Shown: positions 1-9,533, counted from the first letter of the stretch. The stretch: 64,000 nt of DNA from Acetobacterium sp965140355 (GCA_965140355.1 OZ223193.1:372001-436000), one strand, 5' to 3'. The notes: generated by a model not told the origin, from the letters alone. Made by a program: numbers and translations.

Positions 1-24
1 AAATTTCTTTTTTTCTACGTGCAT
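1..24 (-). CDS. Start of a truncated gene leaving the window
   Basis: Only the first eight codons lie in the window (peptide MHVEKKKF). An ATG at 24-22 on the minus strand is preceded seven bases upstream by a strong ribosome binding site (AAGGAAAGGA, about 31-40). Nothing can be said about the product. It lies just downstream of the AraC regulator terminator and on the same strand. Confidence 0.45.
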
Positions 25-44
25 ACGTTTATCCTTTCCTTAAT

Positions 45-84
45 CAAAAATCAGTATTGTTAGAATTACCTAACAATACTGATT
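45..84 (-). terminator. Rho-independent terminator of the AraC gene
   Basis: A perfect 14-15 bp hairpin (arms 49-63 and 70-84, six-base loop) is followed on the minus strand by five T. It lies 23 bases beyond the AraC stop codon. Confidence 0.8.
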
Positions 85-107
85 ATATGCATTTCATCTT
101 TCTTTCT

Positions 108-1094
108 CTACTCCAACCGAATCGTTCCTGCTCCAATTAGACAATTTTTTTTATATTGAGTCGGCGACACCGTCAACTCCTTTTTAAAGGCCGCGGCAAA
201 TTTACTGGCATTACAGTAGCCCACTTTTCCGGCAATTACAGTAACGTTTTCTTTTCCTTTTAACAGCATCTCCGCCGCAATCTGCATACGATAACTCCTA
301 ACAAAAGAAAAAATAGTCGTTCCATAAACACCTTTAAAACAGGTTTTCATGGCTGTTAATGAAATATTAAATTTTTGCGAAAGTTCATTTAAGGTAAGCT
401 GTTGATCCAGATGACAAATCAAATAACGTTTAATCTGTTTAACACACTCTACCTGAGCGCGATTGAAATATTGGGGTTCCTGATAGTTCTGACTGACGTC
501 AACCGTGGTTAAGAACAAAAACAACTCCAATATTTTTAATTTAAAATAGCTCTGTTTAATCGCTTCCGGAACCGTGTAAAGTTCAGAAAAAATATGATTA
601 ATCGCTGCCGTAGTCCGCATGATAAAGCATTGATCCCGACAACAAAGTCGGTCCCGTATTTTATAAAGATCGATCGCAATATCCTCGATCAGATAATTCG
701 AAAATGTTTTTGCCACTTTCAAATCAACTAGCACTGAAATCCCGTGATAACGTTCGAGCGGAAAACAGGAATTTTTAGTCGATCTTCCCAACATATTAAC
801 TGAAAAATCCCCTTCTTTCAAATAAACAAAAGATCCGTCCTGGAATTCTGTTTCAAAACGCCCTTGACTACAATGATTAATTTCCATAATTTGGTTTTGA
901 GGATAGCGATTATTAAAACAGTCACCCATATTAAAATCATTATAGATCAGTTCAATGCCAGGAAAAATTTCATAACAGGTCATTGTTCCCCTGCCATTTT
1001 CCCCGATAAACTCGAAAACGGTGCAATAATCATCTATTTTCGTAATTTTTATGTTCGCACAATATTGTTTTAAATTTTCAGCTAAAAAACCCAT
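108..1094 (-). CDS. AraC family transcriptional regulator
   Basis: A 328-residue regulator with a non-conserved N-terminal sensing region of about 220 residues and a C-terminal double helix-turn-helix of the AraC/XylS type. The second HTH carries the family signature (VTVIAGKVGYCNASKFAAAF, then a PTQYKK end). The reading frame is open further upstream to 1247. I chose the ATG at 1094 because it has a GGAGG site seven bases upstream and the longer version would cover a palindrome that looks regulatory. It is divergent from the ECF transporter genes at 1366-4186, so control of that operon is a reasonable inference. The ligand is unknown. Confidence 0.85.
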   Translation of the reverse strand: MGFLAENLKQYCANIKITKIDDYCTVFEFIGENGRGTMTCYEIFPGIELIYNDFNMGDCFNNRYPQNQIMEINHCSQGRFETEFQDGSFVYLKEGDFSVNMLGRSTKNSCFPLERYHGISVLVDLKVAKTFSNYLIEDIAIDLYKIRDRLCCRDQCFIMRTTAAINHIFSELYTVPEAIKQSYFKLKILELFLFLTTVDVSQNYQEPQYFNRAQVECVKQIKRYLICHLDQQLTLNELSQKFNISLTAMKTCFKGVYGTTIFSFVRSYRMQIAAEMLLKGKENVTVIAGKVGYCNASKFAAAFKKELTVSPTQYKKNCLIGAGTIRLE

Positions 1095-1110
1095 TTTATT
1101 CCTCCATTTT

Positions 1111-1147
1111 GTTATACTTACATAACTTTTTGTTATGCAAGTATAAC
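1111..1147. promoter_or_regulatory. 37-bp near-perfect palindrome upstream of the AraC gene
   Basis: Outer arms GTTATACTT and AAGTATAAC pair perfectly. Inner arms CATAAC and GTTATG continue the stem after one mismatch, around a loop of T. It sits 17 bases before the AraC start codon, between its promoter region and ribosome binding site. It could be an autoregulatory operator or a 5' UTR hairpin. Confidence 0.6.
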
Positions 1148-1288
1148 TTTTAGCCGCTATAATTTCAAGCTTTTCATCTAAATAATTGATGTTAAACAAA
1201 TCTTTATGTCTTTTTGGAGTCGTTTTAGCAAAACAGAGTTGAAACAATCAAAAGAAATTGTTAAAATCTCAATTAATCATTTAGATAG

Positions 1289-1336
1289 ACCGCCTGTAGG
1301 CGGTTTATTTGACCACTTATGTTAGTCTAATCTAAC
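1289..1336. promoter_or_regulatory. Two inverted repeats in the AraC/ECF divergent intergenic region
   Basis: ACCGCC-N4-GGCGGT (1289-1304) is followed by a short T-rich stretch, and GTTAG-N6-CTAAC lies at 1321-1336. Both are upstream of the ECF S-component start at 1366. The first could be a weak terminator or attenuator; the second has the size of an operator. No consensus promoter is clear here. Confidence 0.35.
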
Positions 1337-1365
1337 TTAAGTATTTATTCATTTAGGAGGTTTTT

Positions 1366-1947
1366 ATGAACAACAAACTGCAAGCCAAAGATTTAATCAA
1401 TGTCGGTATCTTTACAGCAATTTATTTTGTCGTTTTCTTTGCCACCGGTATGATCGGGTATATTCCCGTTTTAATGTTGGCGCTCCCCTTTCTTTGCCCG
1501 ATGATTACCGGGATTCCCTTTATGCTTTTTCTGACCAAGGTCAACAAATTCGGAATGGTTACCATTATGGGCACCGTCTTAAGTCTGTTAATGATGCTCA
1601 CCGGCCATGCCTGGATTGGCATTCCCTTTGGCGTGATTTTCTCCTTAATCGCCGATATGATCCTCAAATCCGGCCATTTTACCAATTGGGGGAAGATCCG
1701 CATCGGTTACGTCGTTTTTAGTGAATGGTTAATCGCTCTATTCATTCCGATATTTTTCATGCGGGACAGTTATTTTGCAACTATGCGTGACGGTTATGGG
1801 GATTACTACACCGACACGCTGATGGCTATCACCCCAACCTGGGTTTTCTTTGTCATGATTGCCGCTATTGCGCTTGGAGCTATCGCCGGAGCCTATCTGG
1901 GCAAAACGATGCTGAAAAAACATTTTAAACGGGCTGGCATTGCCTGA
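1366..1947 (+). CDS. ECF transporter S component, MptD/Trep_Strep family
   Basis: A 193-residue integral membrane protein with about five to six hydrophobic segments, of the MptD-like (Trep_Strep) substrate-binding S-component family. S components capture a vitamin or other micronutrient and hand it to the shared energizing module. The T component (1947) and fused ATPase (2681) follow directly, so this is a dedicated group I type ECF operon rather than a solitary S subunit. The start has a perfect AGGAGG site. The stop codon overlaps the next start (TGATG), which implies translational coupling. The substrate cannot be read from the sequence. Confidence 0.85.
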   Translation: MNNKLQAKDLINVGIFTAIYFVVFFATGMIGYIPVLMLALPFLCPMITGIPFMLFLTKVNKFGMVTIMGTVLSLLMMLTGHAWIGIPFGVIFSLIADMILKSGHFTNWGKIRIGYVVFSEWLIALFIPIFFMRDSYFATMRDGYGDYYTDTLMAITPTWVFFVMIAAIALGAIAGAYLGKTMLKKHFKRAGIA

Positions 1948-2666
1948 TGGACCGATCAACCTTTGCCAATGAGCGGCGCAGTCATTTCTGGCTGGACCCT
2001 CGGACTAAAATACTTATGCTTCTGATCATCAATATTGTCCTCATCGGTGGTGGTTACAGCAGTTTAACTGCTGTCATCCGGCCACTTTTAGCATTATTGC
2101 CACTGTTTCTACTAATCGCTGAGCATCAGTATCGACCAGCTATTTTCTATTGTATCTTTGTCACTCTGGCCATGGGTGCTGAAATTCTACTGGTCAACCA
2201 AACTCAGGGGCTATTAAATCTCATTTTAGTCATTGGTGCCGGTTTGCTATCACGATTTATTCCACCCTTAGTAATGGGCTATTATGTGGTCACCACTACT
2301 AAGATCAGTGAATTCGTGGCAGCCATGGAACGCATGCATCTGCCACCTCAAATCATTATTCCATTTTCGGTGATGCTGCGTTTTTTTCCCACCGTGGCTG
2401 AAGAAAATGCCGCCATTTCTGACGCCATGCGAATGCGGGGCATCCGTTTTGATGGCAAAAATATTGGTGCCATGCTAGAATACCGGATTGTTCCAATCCT
2501 CATAAGTACCATCAAAATTGGCGAAGAACTGTCTGCCGCCGCCTTGACCCGAGGTCTGGGAAAACCAGTTAAACGAACCAATATTTGTCGGGTTGGATTA
2601 GGCGTAATCGACTGGTTCTTGATTGCTTTAACGCTAAGTTTATTTTTGGCCTGGATTTTTTTATAA
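1947..2666 (+). CDS. ECF transporter T component (EcfT-like)
   Basis: A 239-residue membrane protein of the CbiQ/EcfT family, the transmembrane scaffold that links the S component to the ATPases. Hydrophobic segments fill the N-terminal half and the C-terminus. The cytoplasmic coupling region contains Ala-Arg-Gly type motifs seen in EcfT (AMRMRGIR near residues 162-169 and TRGLGKP near 204-210). It starts inside the stop codon of the S component and is followed after 14 bases by the ATPase gene, so the three genes form one operon. Confidence 0.85.
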   Translation: MDRSTFANERRSHFWLDPRTKILMLLIINIVLIGGGYSSLTAVIRPLLALLPLFLLIAEHQYRPAIFYCIFVTLAMGAEILLVNQTQGLLNLILVIGAGLLSRFIPPLVMGYYVVTTTKISEFVAAMERMHLPPQIIIPFSVMLRFFPTVAEENAAISDAMRMRGIRFDGKNIGAMLEYRIVPILISTIKIGEELSAAALTRGLGKPVKRTNICRVGLGVIDWFLIALTLSLFLAWIFL

Positions 2667-2680
2667 TAAAGGAGCTTCTT

Positions 2681-4186
2681 ATGATCCAATTAAACCATCT
2701 CAATTTTACTTACGACAACAATGACGGTGACAGTTGCCTACACGATCTTAACCTGACCATTAACCAAGGCGAAGTCATTTTACTGTGCGGAGGGTCCGGC
2801 TGCGGCAAAACAACCTTGATTCGCTTAATTAACGGTCTCATCCCTCATTTTTACAACGGTACCCTTTCGGGCGAAGTCTTAGTGGACGGAAAAGATGTTT
2901 CAAAAATCCCGCTCTATGAAACTGCTGAATTAATTGGATCTGTTTTTCAAAATCCCCGCAGCCAGTTTTTTAACGTCGATACCACGAGTGAAATAGCTTT
3001 TGGCTGCGAGAATATGGGTTTACCAACCGAAAATATTAACCATCGCATCCGTCGTATTGCCCATGATTTATGCCTTGAGACATTATTAGAACGAAGTATT
3101 TTTGCTTTATCCGGCGGCGAAAAACAAAAAATCGCCTGTGGTTCTGTCGCTGCGCTAGAGCCTAAAATAATCGTTTTAGATGAACCCTCTTCCAACCTCG
3201 ACGCTAAAGCCACCCGTGAACTCCAGTCGCTGATTGCACTATGGAAATCTCAAGGTAAAACCATCGTTATTGCCGAACACCGGCTCCACTATTTACATAA
3301 ACTAGCCGATCGAGTCTTCTTTATGAATAATGGCCGAATTGTCAAGACTTATTCCGGTACTGCCTTTTCACATTTGTCTAAAATCGAACTGGAACGAATG
3401 GGTCTACGCATTTTGAATCTGGAATCATTGTCTGCCATACCCCTCCCCAAAGCTATTCATCCGGCTGGTAAGGATACCTTTACGATTCACAATTTTAATT
3501 ATGCCTATCGCCGTTGCCAATCATGCCTGAAAATTGATCATGCTCAGCTACCGAAAAAAGCTGTTATCGCCATCATTGGTGCGAATGGCGCCGGCAAAAC
3601 GACCTTTGCCCGGTGCTTATGCGGTCTCGAAAAAAAATGCGCTGGCCTTCTTAATATTAACGGCTGTAGTCTAAATGCCCGAGATCGTCTAAAAAACTGC
3701 TTTATGGTCATGCAGGATGTCAATCATCAACTTTTTTCCGAAAGTGTTCTTGATGAACTGCTGCTTTCGATGAACGAAAAAAATGAAACTGACGCTTTAA
3801 AGATCTTAGCAAGCCTTGACCTGTCATCGCTAAAAGACCAACACCCGATGGCTCTTTCCGGCGGTCAAAAACAACGAGTAGCTATCGCCTGCGCGGTCGC
3901 TTCTCTTCGCCCCTTTATTCTTTTTGATGAACCAACGAGTGGTTTGGACTTAAACCATATGCATCAAGTTGCAACTAATATCCAACAGCTTTCAGAACTG
4001 GGGAAAACCCAATTTATCATCACCCACGACCCGGAACTGATTCTGGCAGCCTGTACCCACGTTCTCCATCTTGACGCTGGTGATATTAAAAAGATTTACC
4101 CCCTCGATGATGACGGTGTCTCTGAAATGCTATCCTTTTTTATCACTGACGATGTTCGGTCCGGCAATGAGAAAAAGGCTGTCTAA
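2681..4186 (+). CDS. ECF transporter ATPase, two fused ABC domains
   Basis: A 501-residue protein holding two complete ABC ATPase domains in tandem, equivalent to EcfA1 plus EcfA2 in one chain. The first domain has Walker A GGSGCGKTT, signature LSGGEKQK and Walker B IIVLDEP. The second has GANGAGKTT, LSGGQKQR and FILFDEP. The ATG at 2681 follows an AAAGGAG site; the frame is open earlier but that part overlaps the T component and is not protein-like. It powers uptake through the S and T subunits encoded directly upstream. Confidence 0.9.
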   Translation: MIQLNHLNFTYDNNDGDSCLHDLNLTINQGEVILLCGGSGCGKTTLIRLINGLIPHFYNGTLSGEVLVDGKDVSKIPLYETAELIGSVFQNPRSQFFNVDTTSEIAFGCENMGLPTENINHRIRRIAHDLCLETLLERSIFALSGGEKQKIACGSVAALEPKIIVLDEPSSNLDAKATRELQSLIALWKSQGKTIVIAEHRLHYLHKLADRVFFMNNGRIVKTYSGTAFSHLSKIELERMGLRILNLESLSAIPLPKAIHPAGKDTFTIHNFNYAYRRCQSCLKIDHAQLPKKAVIAIIGANGAGKTTFARCLCGLEKKCAGLLNINGCSLNARDRLKNCFMVMQDVNHQLFSESVLDELLLSMNEKNETDALKILASLDLSSLKDQHPMALSGGQKQRVAIACAVASLRPFILFDEPTSGLDLNHMHQVATNIQQLSELGKTQFIITHDPELILAACTHVLHLDAGDIKKIYPLDDDGVSEMLSFFITDDVRSGNEKKAV

Positions 4187-4271
4187 ATGAATTGTTTATT
4201 TCTTAGTCAGTGAATAACATACCACCTATAAAACAACTATAATTGAAAAAATATAAATTTTCTTGAATTTA

Positions 4272-4300
4272 TTGGACTGTAAGCGTATACTTTATATAAA
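4272..4300 (+). promoter_or_regulatory. Sigma-A type promoter of the ChW-repeat gene
   Basis: TTGGAC and TATAAA are separated by 17 bases. The start codon at 4325 follows closely with a GAGGA ribosome binding site. Confidence 0.6.
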
Positions 4301-4324
4301 ATAAATAAGAAAGCGAGGAAAAAA

Positions 4325-5371
4325 ATGAAAAGAAGTATTCGCAAATGTTTTGTCGGGATGTTGGCTTTATTATTAAGTGTCGGGATGATTCCGACAAATG
4401 TATGGGCTGAAACGACCCCCAATGTCCACTATCGAACCCACGTCGAAAATAACGGCTGGCAGGAATTTGTATCTGATGGCGTTCTCAGTGGAACAGCGGG
4501 AGAAAGTTTACGGTTAGAAGGCATTCAAATCGAACTTGAAAATCAGGATGTAAATCTTGAAGTCACTTATCAAACCCATATCCAAAATTACGGTTGGGAA
4601 GATCCCGGCGATAACACCAACTGGAAAAAGAACGGCGAAACAAGCGGAACCACCGGCGAAAGCTTACGGTTAGAAGCCATTCAAATTAAACTGACTGGCG
4701 ATACTGCAGATCAATTTGACATCTGGTATCAGGTTCATGCTCAGAATATGGGTTGGCTTGCCTGGGCTAAAAACGGCGAAAGTGCCGGCACCGAAGGATT
4801 TGGCTATCGCCTCGAAGGCATCAAAATTCAGATCTTGCCGGCCGGTTCAAGTGCTCCCACTAGCACCGTGGATCAAGACGAACCGTTTTATAAAAAATTG
4901 ATTCAAAACCCGCAAGAGGCGATTACCTATTTAAAACAATTGCTGGGACAATTAGGGCTGCATGTCGATGAAGATTATAAATATACAGGATATTGTAATA
5001 AAGGATTTCAATTAATTGCCGTTAATAGTCCTATTCAGGAACAACCTTACATTGTCTCTCCTAAAGGAAGTCTATTTAATGATTTTAAACAAATCTACTT
5101 ATTTCAAGCCGCTGGTGATGAAACGATCTGCTATCTGGCCACTGAAGACGAAGCTAGGCAGTATCTTGATGACTATCTAATCACATCCGAAACCTATATT
5201 CCTGAAATCATCGAGTTTCAAGGAAAATTCGCGCAAGGTGGCTATTGGTTTTATGGCTATGATGAAATTGAAGGTCAAAAGACTACCATTTTCGAGTATA
5301 TTGTTTACCCCGGTGGCAATATTTACGACAATATTTTGCACCAATTCATCTATGAATACCCGGTCGTTTAA
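4325..5371 (+). CDS. Secreted protein with three ChW (clostridial hydrophobic W) repeats
   Basis: A 348-residue exported protein. Residues 1-28 form a signal peptide (KRS basic start, hydrophobic core, cleavage probably after VWA). Residues about 33-178 hold three ChW repeats, each with a W in an N-x-GW context, a TxGES(L/F)RLE(G/A)I-like stretch and a terminal hydrophobic pair. The C-terminal 160 residues are not recognised. ChW repeats occur in surface proteins of clostridia and relatives and are thought to mediate interactions at the cell wall. It has its own promoter and stands alone, convergent with the phosphomutase gene. Confidence 0.8.
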   Translation: MKRSIRKCFVGMLALLLSVGMIPTNVWAETTPNVHYRTHVENNGWQEFVSDGVLSGTAGESLRLEGIQIELENQDVNLEVTYQTHIQNYGWEDPGDNTNWKKNGETSGTTGESLRLEAIQIKLTGDTADQFDIWYQVHAQNMGWLAWAKNGESAGTEGFGYRLEGIKIQILPAGSSAPTSTVDQDEPFYKKLIQNPQEAITYLKQLLGQLGLHVDEDYKYTGYCNKGFQLIAVNSPIQEQPYIVSPKGSLFNDFKQIYLFQAAGDETICYLATEDEARQYLDDYLITSETYIPEIIEFQGKFAQGGYWFYGYDEIEGQKTTIFEYIVYPGGNIYDNILHQFIYEYPVV

Positions 5372-5461
5372 ACCGTGATCGATCCGGCGGCAATCGTTAA
5401 TCCGATTGTTTCCGATCGTCAAAATACCTCAGCACCGGCGATTCCGCCGCATTAACAGATT

Positions 5462-5497
5462 AAAAAAACAGGATGGTTAAACCCATCCTGTTTTTTT
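5462..5497. terminator. Bidirectional terminator between convergent genes
   Basis: A nine-base-pair stem (ACAGGATGG with CCATCCTGT) is flanked by seven A on the left and seven T on the right, so it can stop transcription from the ChW gene and from the phosphomutase gene. Confidence 0.9.
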
Positions 5498-5511
5498 GCG
5501 CTATTTTTTTA

Positions 5512-6996
5512 TTAAACTAAGGCTTCAAATTTTTGCAGGTATTCTTTCAGCACCGTCTCAATGATTGCACAACCACCCACCGTATCCGATTCGATATTAA
5601 GAGGCATAATTGGATCGTGCAGGGACATTCGCAGCAGACACCAGCCGTTGCCTGCCGTTTTATCACAGCTTATCCGCACCCCTTCATAATTAGGCGCTAC
5701 CACGGTCCAACCGGATTGACTGGCGGCAAAGCTTTCAAAATCAGACAGTACCTTTTGTCCATATTCTTTAAAATTCTCAGTGGTTATTTTATAGCGGATC
5801 TCTTTGGCTTCGACCGGCTCTTTCAGTCCGGCCAGAAACGAGCTAATCGGTTTGCCAGCCTGGTGGAGTTCGGCAAACTTAATCAGCGCCATAGTCACCA
5901 GATAAGCGCCATCATCGAGAAAATAGTTTTCTTTAATCGCTCCATGACCGCTAGTTTCCATCGCTAAATGGGTTTCGATCCCTTCTTCATTTAACCGGAT
6001 AGCTTCGTTGATGACATTTTTATAACCGCGTTTAAAACGATGATGTTTCCCGCCAAGGCTCTCAATATACTCGGTTAATCCAGTCGAGGTAATCGAATCA
6101 GTAACGATGGTTGATCCCGGATAGTCAAATAAGACCATGCTGGCCATAAAAGCAATAAAGCCATTGCGGTTAATGGCATTCCCTTTTTCGTCGATAACTG
6201 CCGCCCGATCTACATCCGTATCAAAGATAATCCCTAGATCGGCCTGGTTATCCAGCACCGCCCGGGTGATGTGATCAATTGCTTCCACATCCTCCGGGTT
6301 AGGCACATGATTAGGGAAATTGCCGTCAGGTTCCAGATACTGACTCCCGGTCGTATCGGCACCCAAGGGAATTAACACCTGATCAACAAAAAAGCCCCCG
6401 GCACCATTACCAGCATCAACGACAATTCGGGTGCCAGCCAACGGTTGCTCGGTTCCCGTTTTCGCCCGGACGATCGCTAAGATATTTTGGGAATAGGATG
6501 GCAGAAAATCATAATCCACCGCTTTTCCGCCAGGGGTAAAGTTAGTTTCAATGGTCTCGGCCAGTGCTAATATCTCGGTAATGTCCTCTTTATTCAAGCC
6601 GCCGTCTTTAGTAAAAAACTTCAACCCATTGCGGTTAAAGGGCAGATGACTGGCCGTGACCATCACTGCCCCGTCCGTTTCAATTATGGGATCAATGGTG
6701 GTCACAAACATCGCCGGGGTGGTAGCGATGCCGCATTGATAGACTTTGTTACCCTTACTAACGAGCCCCAACGCCACGGCTTGAGCTAGATCAGGACCGG
6801 AAATCCGGCTGTCTCGGCCAATGGCGAAGGTCAATGGTGCTTTCTCCAGCTTTTTTTCCAGCCAGGTGGCAAAAGCAAAGGCAATCTTCATCGCCATATC
6901 CTGGGTGAAATTGACATCCTCTCCGGCAATCCCAGCAAGTGCGATCCCCCGGACATCAGAACCATTCTGTAATTTTTTGATATCTTTAATTTCCAT
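5512..6996 (-). CDS. Phosphomannomutase/phosphoglucomutase (alpha-D-phosphohexomutase)
   Basis: A 494-residue enzyme that interconverts hexose 1- and 6-phosphates in the cytoplasm. The active-site phosphoserine loop is TASHLPFNRNG (about residues 114-124), the magnesium loop is FDTDVDRA, and the sugar-binding loop is the METSGHGA segment, a variant of the usual GE(M/L)SGH. A C-terminal phosphate-binding domain follows. Length and domain order match family members. The start has an AGGAG site. It lies 106 bases downstream of arcB on the same strand; co-transcription is possible but no functional link is implied. Confidence 0.85.
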   Translation of the reverse strand: MEIKDIKKLQNGSDVRGIALAGIAGEDVNFTQDMAMKIAFAFATWLEKKLEKAPLTFAIGRDSRISGPDLAQAVALGLVSKGNKVYQCGIATTPAMFVTTIDPIIETDGAVMVTASHLPFNRNGLKFFTKDGGLNKEDITEILALAETIETNFTPGGKAVDYDFLPSYSQNILAIVRAKTGTEQPLAGTRIVVDAGNGAGGFFVDQVLIPLGADTTGSQYLEPDGNFPNHVPNPEDVEAIDHITRAVLDNQADLGIIFDTDVDRAAVIDEKGNAINRNGFIAFMASMVLFDYPGSTIVTDSITSTGLTEYIESLGGKHHRFKRGYKNVINEAIRLNEEGIETHLAMETSGHGAIKENYFLDDGAYLVTMALIKFAELHQAGKPISSFLAGLKEPVEAKEIRYKITTENFKEYGQKVLSDFESFAASQSGWTVVAPNYEGVRISCDKTAGNGWCLLRMSLHDPIMPLNIESDTVGGCAIIETVLKEYLQKFEALV

Positions 6997-7102
6997 TTTT
7001 TCTTAATCTCCTGGTCATGAATCGTATAATATGTTCGGACATCATGCCAACTTTGTTCTTGTTGCCTGAAACATCGAGAACAAAGCCGCTGAATCAAGTC
7101 GT

Positions 7103-8086
7103 TTAGCCAACCAGCGATGAACACATCACCGCTTTGATCGTATGCATCCGATTCTCCGCCTCATCAAAAACCTTGGAATGGTTACTTCTAAAGACCTCAT
7201 CCGTGACTTCCATTTCGTCTAAACCAAATTTTTCTTTAACATCCTGCGCCACCGATGTTTCCAAATCGTGGAAAGCAGGTAAGCAATGCAAGAAAATCAC
7301 GTCATCATTCCCAGTAGCATTAATCATCTCCATGTTGACCTGATACGGCGATAACAACTTAATCCGATCAGCCATTTGATCTTCTTCGCCCATTGAAACC
7401 CAGACATCGGTATAAATAACGTCCGCTCCTTTTACCGCTGTTTGACTATCGGCACTCAGGGTAATCGAACCGCCACTTGTTTCGCATAATGCTCTCATTT
7501 CGGCCACCAGATCAGCTTCGGGAAAAAGCGATTCTGGGGCAACAGCAACAAAATGCATTCCCAGTTTGGCACAACCAATCATCAACGAATTTCCCATATT
7601 GTTTCTGGCATCACCGACATAAGCCAGACGACGCCCTTTTAAGCTCCCGAAATTCTCCTGAATCGTCAGCATGTCAGCCAATACTTGCGTGGGATGATAC
7701 TGATCGGTTAAACCATTCCACACCGGAACGCCCGAATGCTCGGCCAGAAGCTGAACGGTTTCCTGTTTAAATCCACGAAATTCAATGCCATTATAAAATC
7801 GTCCTAATACCTTAGCGGTATCTTCAATTGATTCTTTTTTTCCCATTTGGCTATTTGTTAAAAAGGTTACGTTTGCGCCTTCATCAAAAGCGGCCACTTC
7901 AAAGGCACATCGGGTTCTCGTTGATGTTTTTTCAAAAATCAGCACAATATTCTGCCCTTTTAAAAGAGTCCCTACTTCGCCTGAGCTTTTTTTGGCTTTT
8001 AATTCTGCTGCATAATCGATAAGATATTGTATTTCTTCCGCTGTAAAATCCTTTAATGTCAATAAATGACGTCCCTTCAAATCCAT
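7103..8086 (-). CDS. arcB: Ornithine carbamoyltransferase
   Basis: A 327-residue carbamoyltransferase. Carbamoyl-phosphate motif STRTRC (about 55-60), HPTQ (about 131-134) and the ornithine-binding HCLP segment (about 262-265) are all present. The enzyme can work in arginine synthesis (argF) or, in reverse, in the arginine deiminase pathway. The arginine deiminase gene directly upstream on the same strand (stop 114 bases before this start) favours the catabolic role, which yields carbamoyl phosphate for ATP formation. No carbamate kinase or arginine/ornithine exchanger is in the window. The start follows a CGGAGG site. Confidence 0.88.
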   Translation of the reverse strand: MDLKGRHLLTLKDFTAEEIQYLIDYAAELKAKKSSGEVGTLLKGQNIVLIFEKTSTRTRCAFEVAAFDEGANVTFLTNSQMGKKESIEDTAKVLGRFYNGIEFRGFKQETVQLLAEHSGVPVWNGLTDQYHPTQVLADMLTIQENFGSLKGRRLAYVGDARNNMGNSLMIGCAKLGMHFVAVAPESLFPEADLVAEMRALCETSGGSITLSADSQTAVKGADVIYTDVWVSMGEEDQMADRIKLLSPYQVNMEMINATGNDDVIFLHCLPAFHDLETSVAQDVKEKFGLDEMEVTDEVFRSNHSKVFDEAENRMHTIKAVMCSSLVG

Positions 8087-8200
8087 AACGTTTCCTCCGT
8101 TTATCTCTGCTTTAAGTTTATTTTAACGATAGTCAAATTCTTTCACAAGGTAATTATTCTATTATTATACTAAATTCATCGGTAATTGCAAAATTAAAAT

Positions 8201-9433
8201 CTAAAATGATTCCCGATACAAGGGCATCGTCATACACCGGGGACCGCCACGGCCCCGTACCAGCTCAGACGCTTCGATTCCAATCACTTCGATTCCGTTT
8301 TCCTGTAGCACTTCGTTGGATCGCTCATTTCGCGAATATGCCATAATCACACCCGGCGCAATCGCCAAGGTATTGGTGCTGTCATTCCATTGTTCCCTGG
8401 CCGCAGCAACCGGATTGCCACCGCCACTTTCAATGAGCTTAATCGCTGCCAAATCCAAAACCGATTTGAGTGCTTCTTGCAAACTGTCTTTTCGTTCATA
8501 ATGCAGGTAATCTGCTTTGCCAGGGGTCATAATGACTGTTTCAACCTGTTCCAAAATACCGGGATAAACAATAAATTTATCAAAATCAACCATCGTAAAG
8601 ACGGTATCCAAATGCATAAAGGCGCGGTTACTGGGAATTTTCACCGCCAATACTTTGGTAATGCCGAGATCCGCGCTAAAGAGCTTTTTAGCCAGTTCTT
8701 CAACGCCTTGAACCTCAGTCCGTTCGCTGCAGCCAACTGCAACCACCGTAGGACTTAATATTAAGACATCGCCCCCTTCAACCGAAAAGAAGTTGGTATC
8801 CTGATAAAAAGTTTTATTCTGACACGTTGCAAACAGCGGATGATGTTCATAAATCGCCGCCATATAACGACTTTCCCGTTTTCTGGTGCGCGTCGCCATT
8901 GATGAAATCGACATGCCATCATGAATTGTCACCGCTGGATCACGCATAAAATATAAATTTGGCAATGGATTTAAATAAAAAGCATACGGTTCCGGCCCTT
9001 TTAGATAATCGGTCAACACCAGGTGCCGTTCCATATGTCCCAACTCTTTTTGCAAAACCCCGGCAATCAAGGCCTCTCCTAACGCATCGCTATCCAGAGA
9101 CATCAAGTATTCATTTAGAAAACCATCGATATAATTACCGGATGAGGGATTTTTATCAACAACTTCGGCAATCAATTGTTCACGGACCGACGTTTTTTTG
9201 AGGATATCTTTTAATAATTCTTCAACGTAATAAACTTCCGATCCGCGTTTTCTAAGGATGTCTGCAAAATCATCATGTTCTTCCTGCATCCGTTTTAACC
9301 AGGGAATATCTTCAAACAATAATTCTTTAAGCGAATCCGGAACGATCCGTTCCAGTTCTTTTCCCGGTCGATGAATAAGCACTTTTTTTAACGTTCCTAT
9401 TTCTGATTCTATTTTTAAATTTTTAGCTTCCAT
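8201..9433 (-). CDS. arcA: Arginine deiminase
   Basis: A 410-residue enzyme that hydrolyses arginine to citrulline and ammonia. Visible active-site elements are FMRDPA, the HLDTVF motif, and the catalytic cysteine at about residue 400 in RGGPRCMTMPL near the C-terminus. Full length matches the family. It heads the arcAB pair and would supply citrulline to the carbamoyltransferase at 7103. The start has a GGAGATGAG site. Confidence 0.93.
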   Translation of the reverse strand: MEAKNLKIESEIGTLKKVLIHRPGKELERIVPDSLKELLFEDIPWLKRMQEEHDDFADILRKRGSEVYYVEELLKDILKKTSVREQLIAEVVDKNPSSGNYIDGFLNEYLMSLDSDALGEALIAGVLQKELGHMERHLVLTDYLKGPEPYAFYLNPLPNLYFMRDPAVTIHDGMSISSMATRTRKRESRYMAAIYEHHPLFATCQNKTFYQDTNFFSVEGGDVLILSPTVVAVGCSERTEVQGVEELAKKLFSADLGITKVLAVKIPSNRAFMHLDTVFTMVDFDKFIVYPGILEQVETVIMTPGKADYLHYERKDSLQEALKSVLDLAAIKLIESGGGNPVAAAREQWNDSTNTLAIAPGVIMAYSRNERSNEVLQENGIEVIGIEASELVRGRGGPRCMTMPLYRESF

Positions 9434-9507
9434 TATCTCATCTCCATTTTTTTCAGTACTCGAACATTATACCATCGGTTTCCCGAAAAACCTATTATAA
9501 AAGACCA

Positions 9508-9533
9508 CAAAAAAAGAAGAACATAGTTCTTCT
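9508..9533 (-). terminator. Terminator of veg
   Basis: An eight-base-pair stem (AGAAGAAC with GTTCTTCT) is followed on the minus strand by seven T. It lies between the veg stop codon and the arcA start. Confidence 0.75.
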
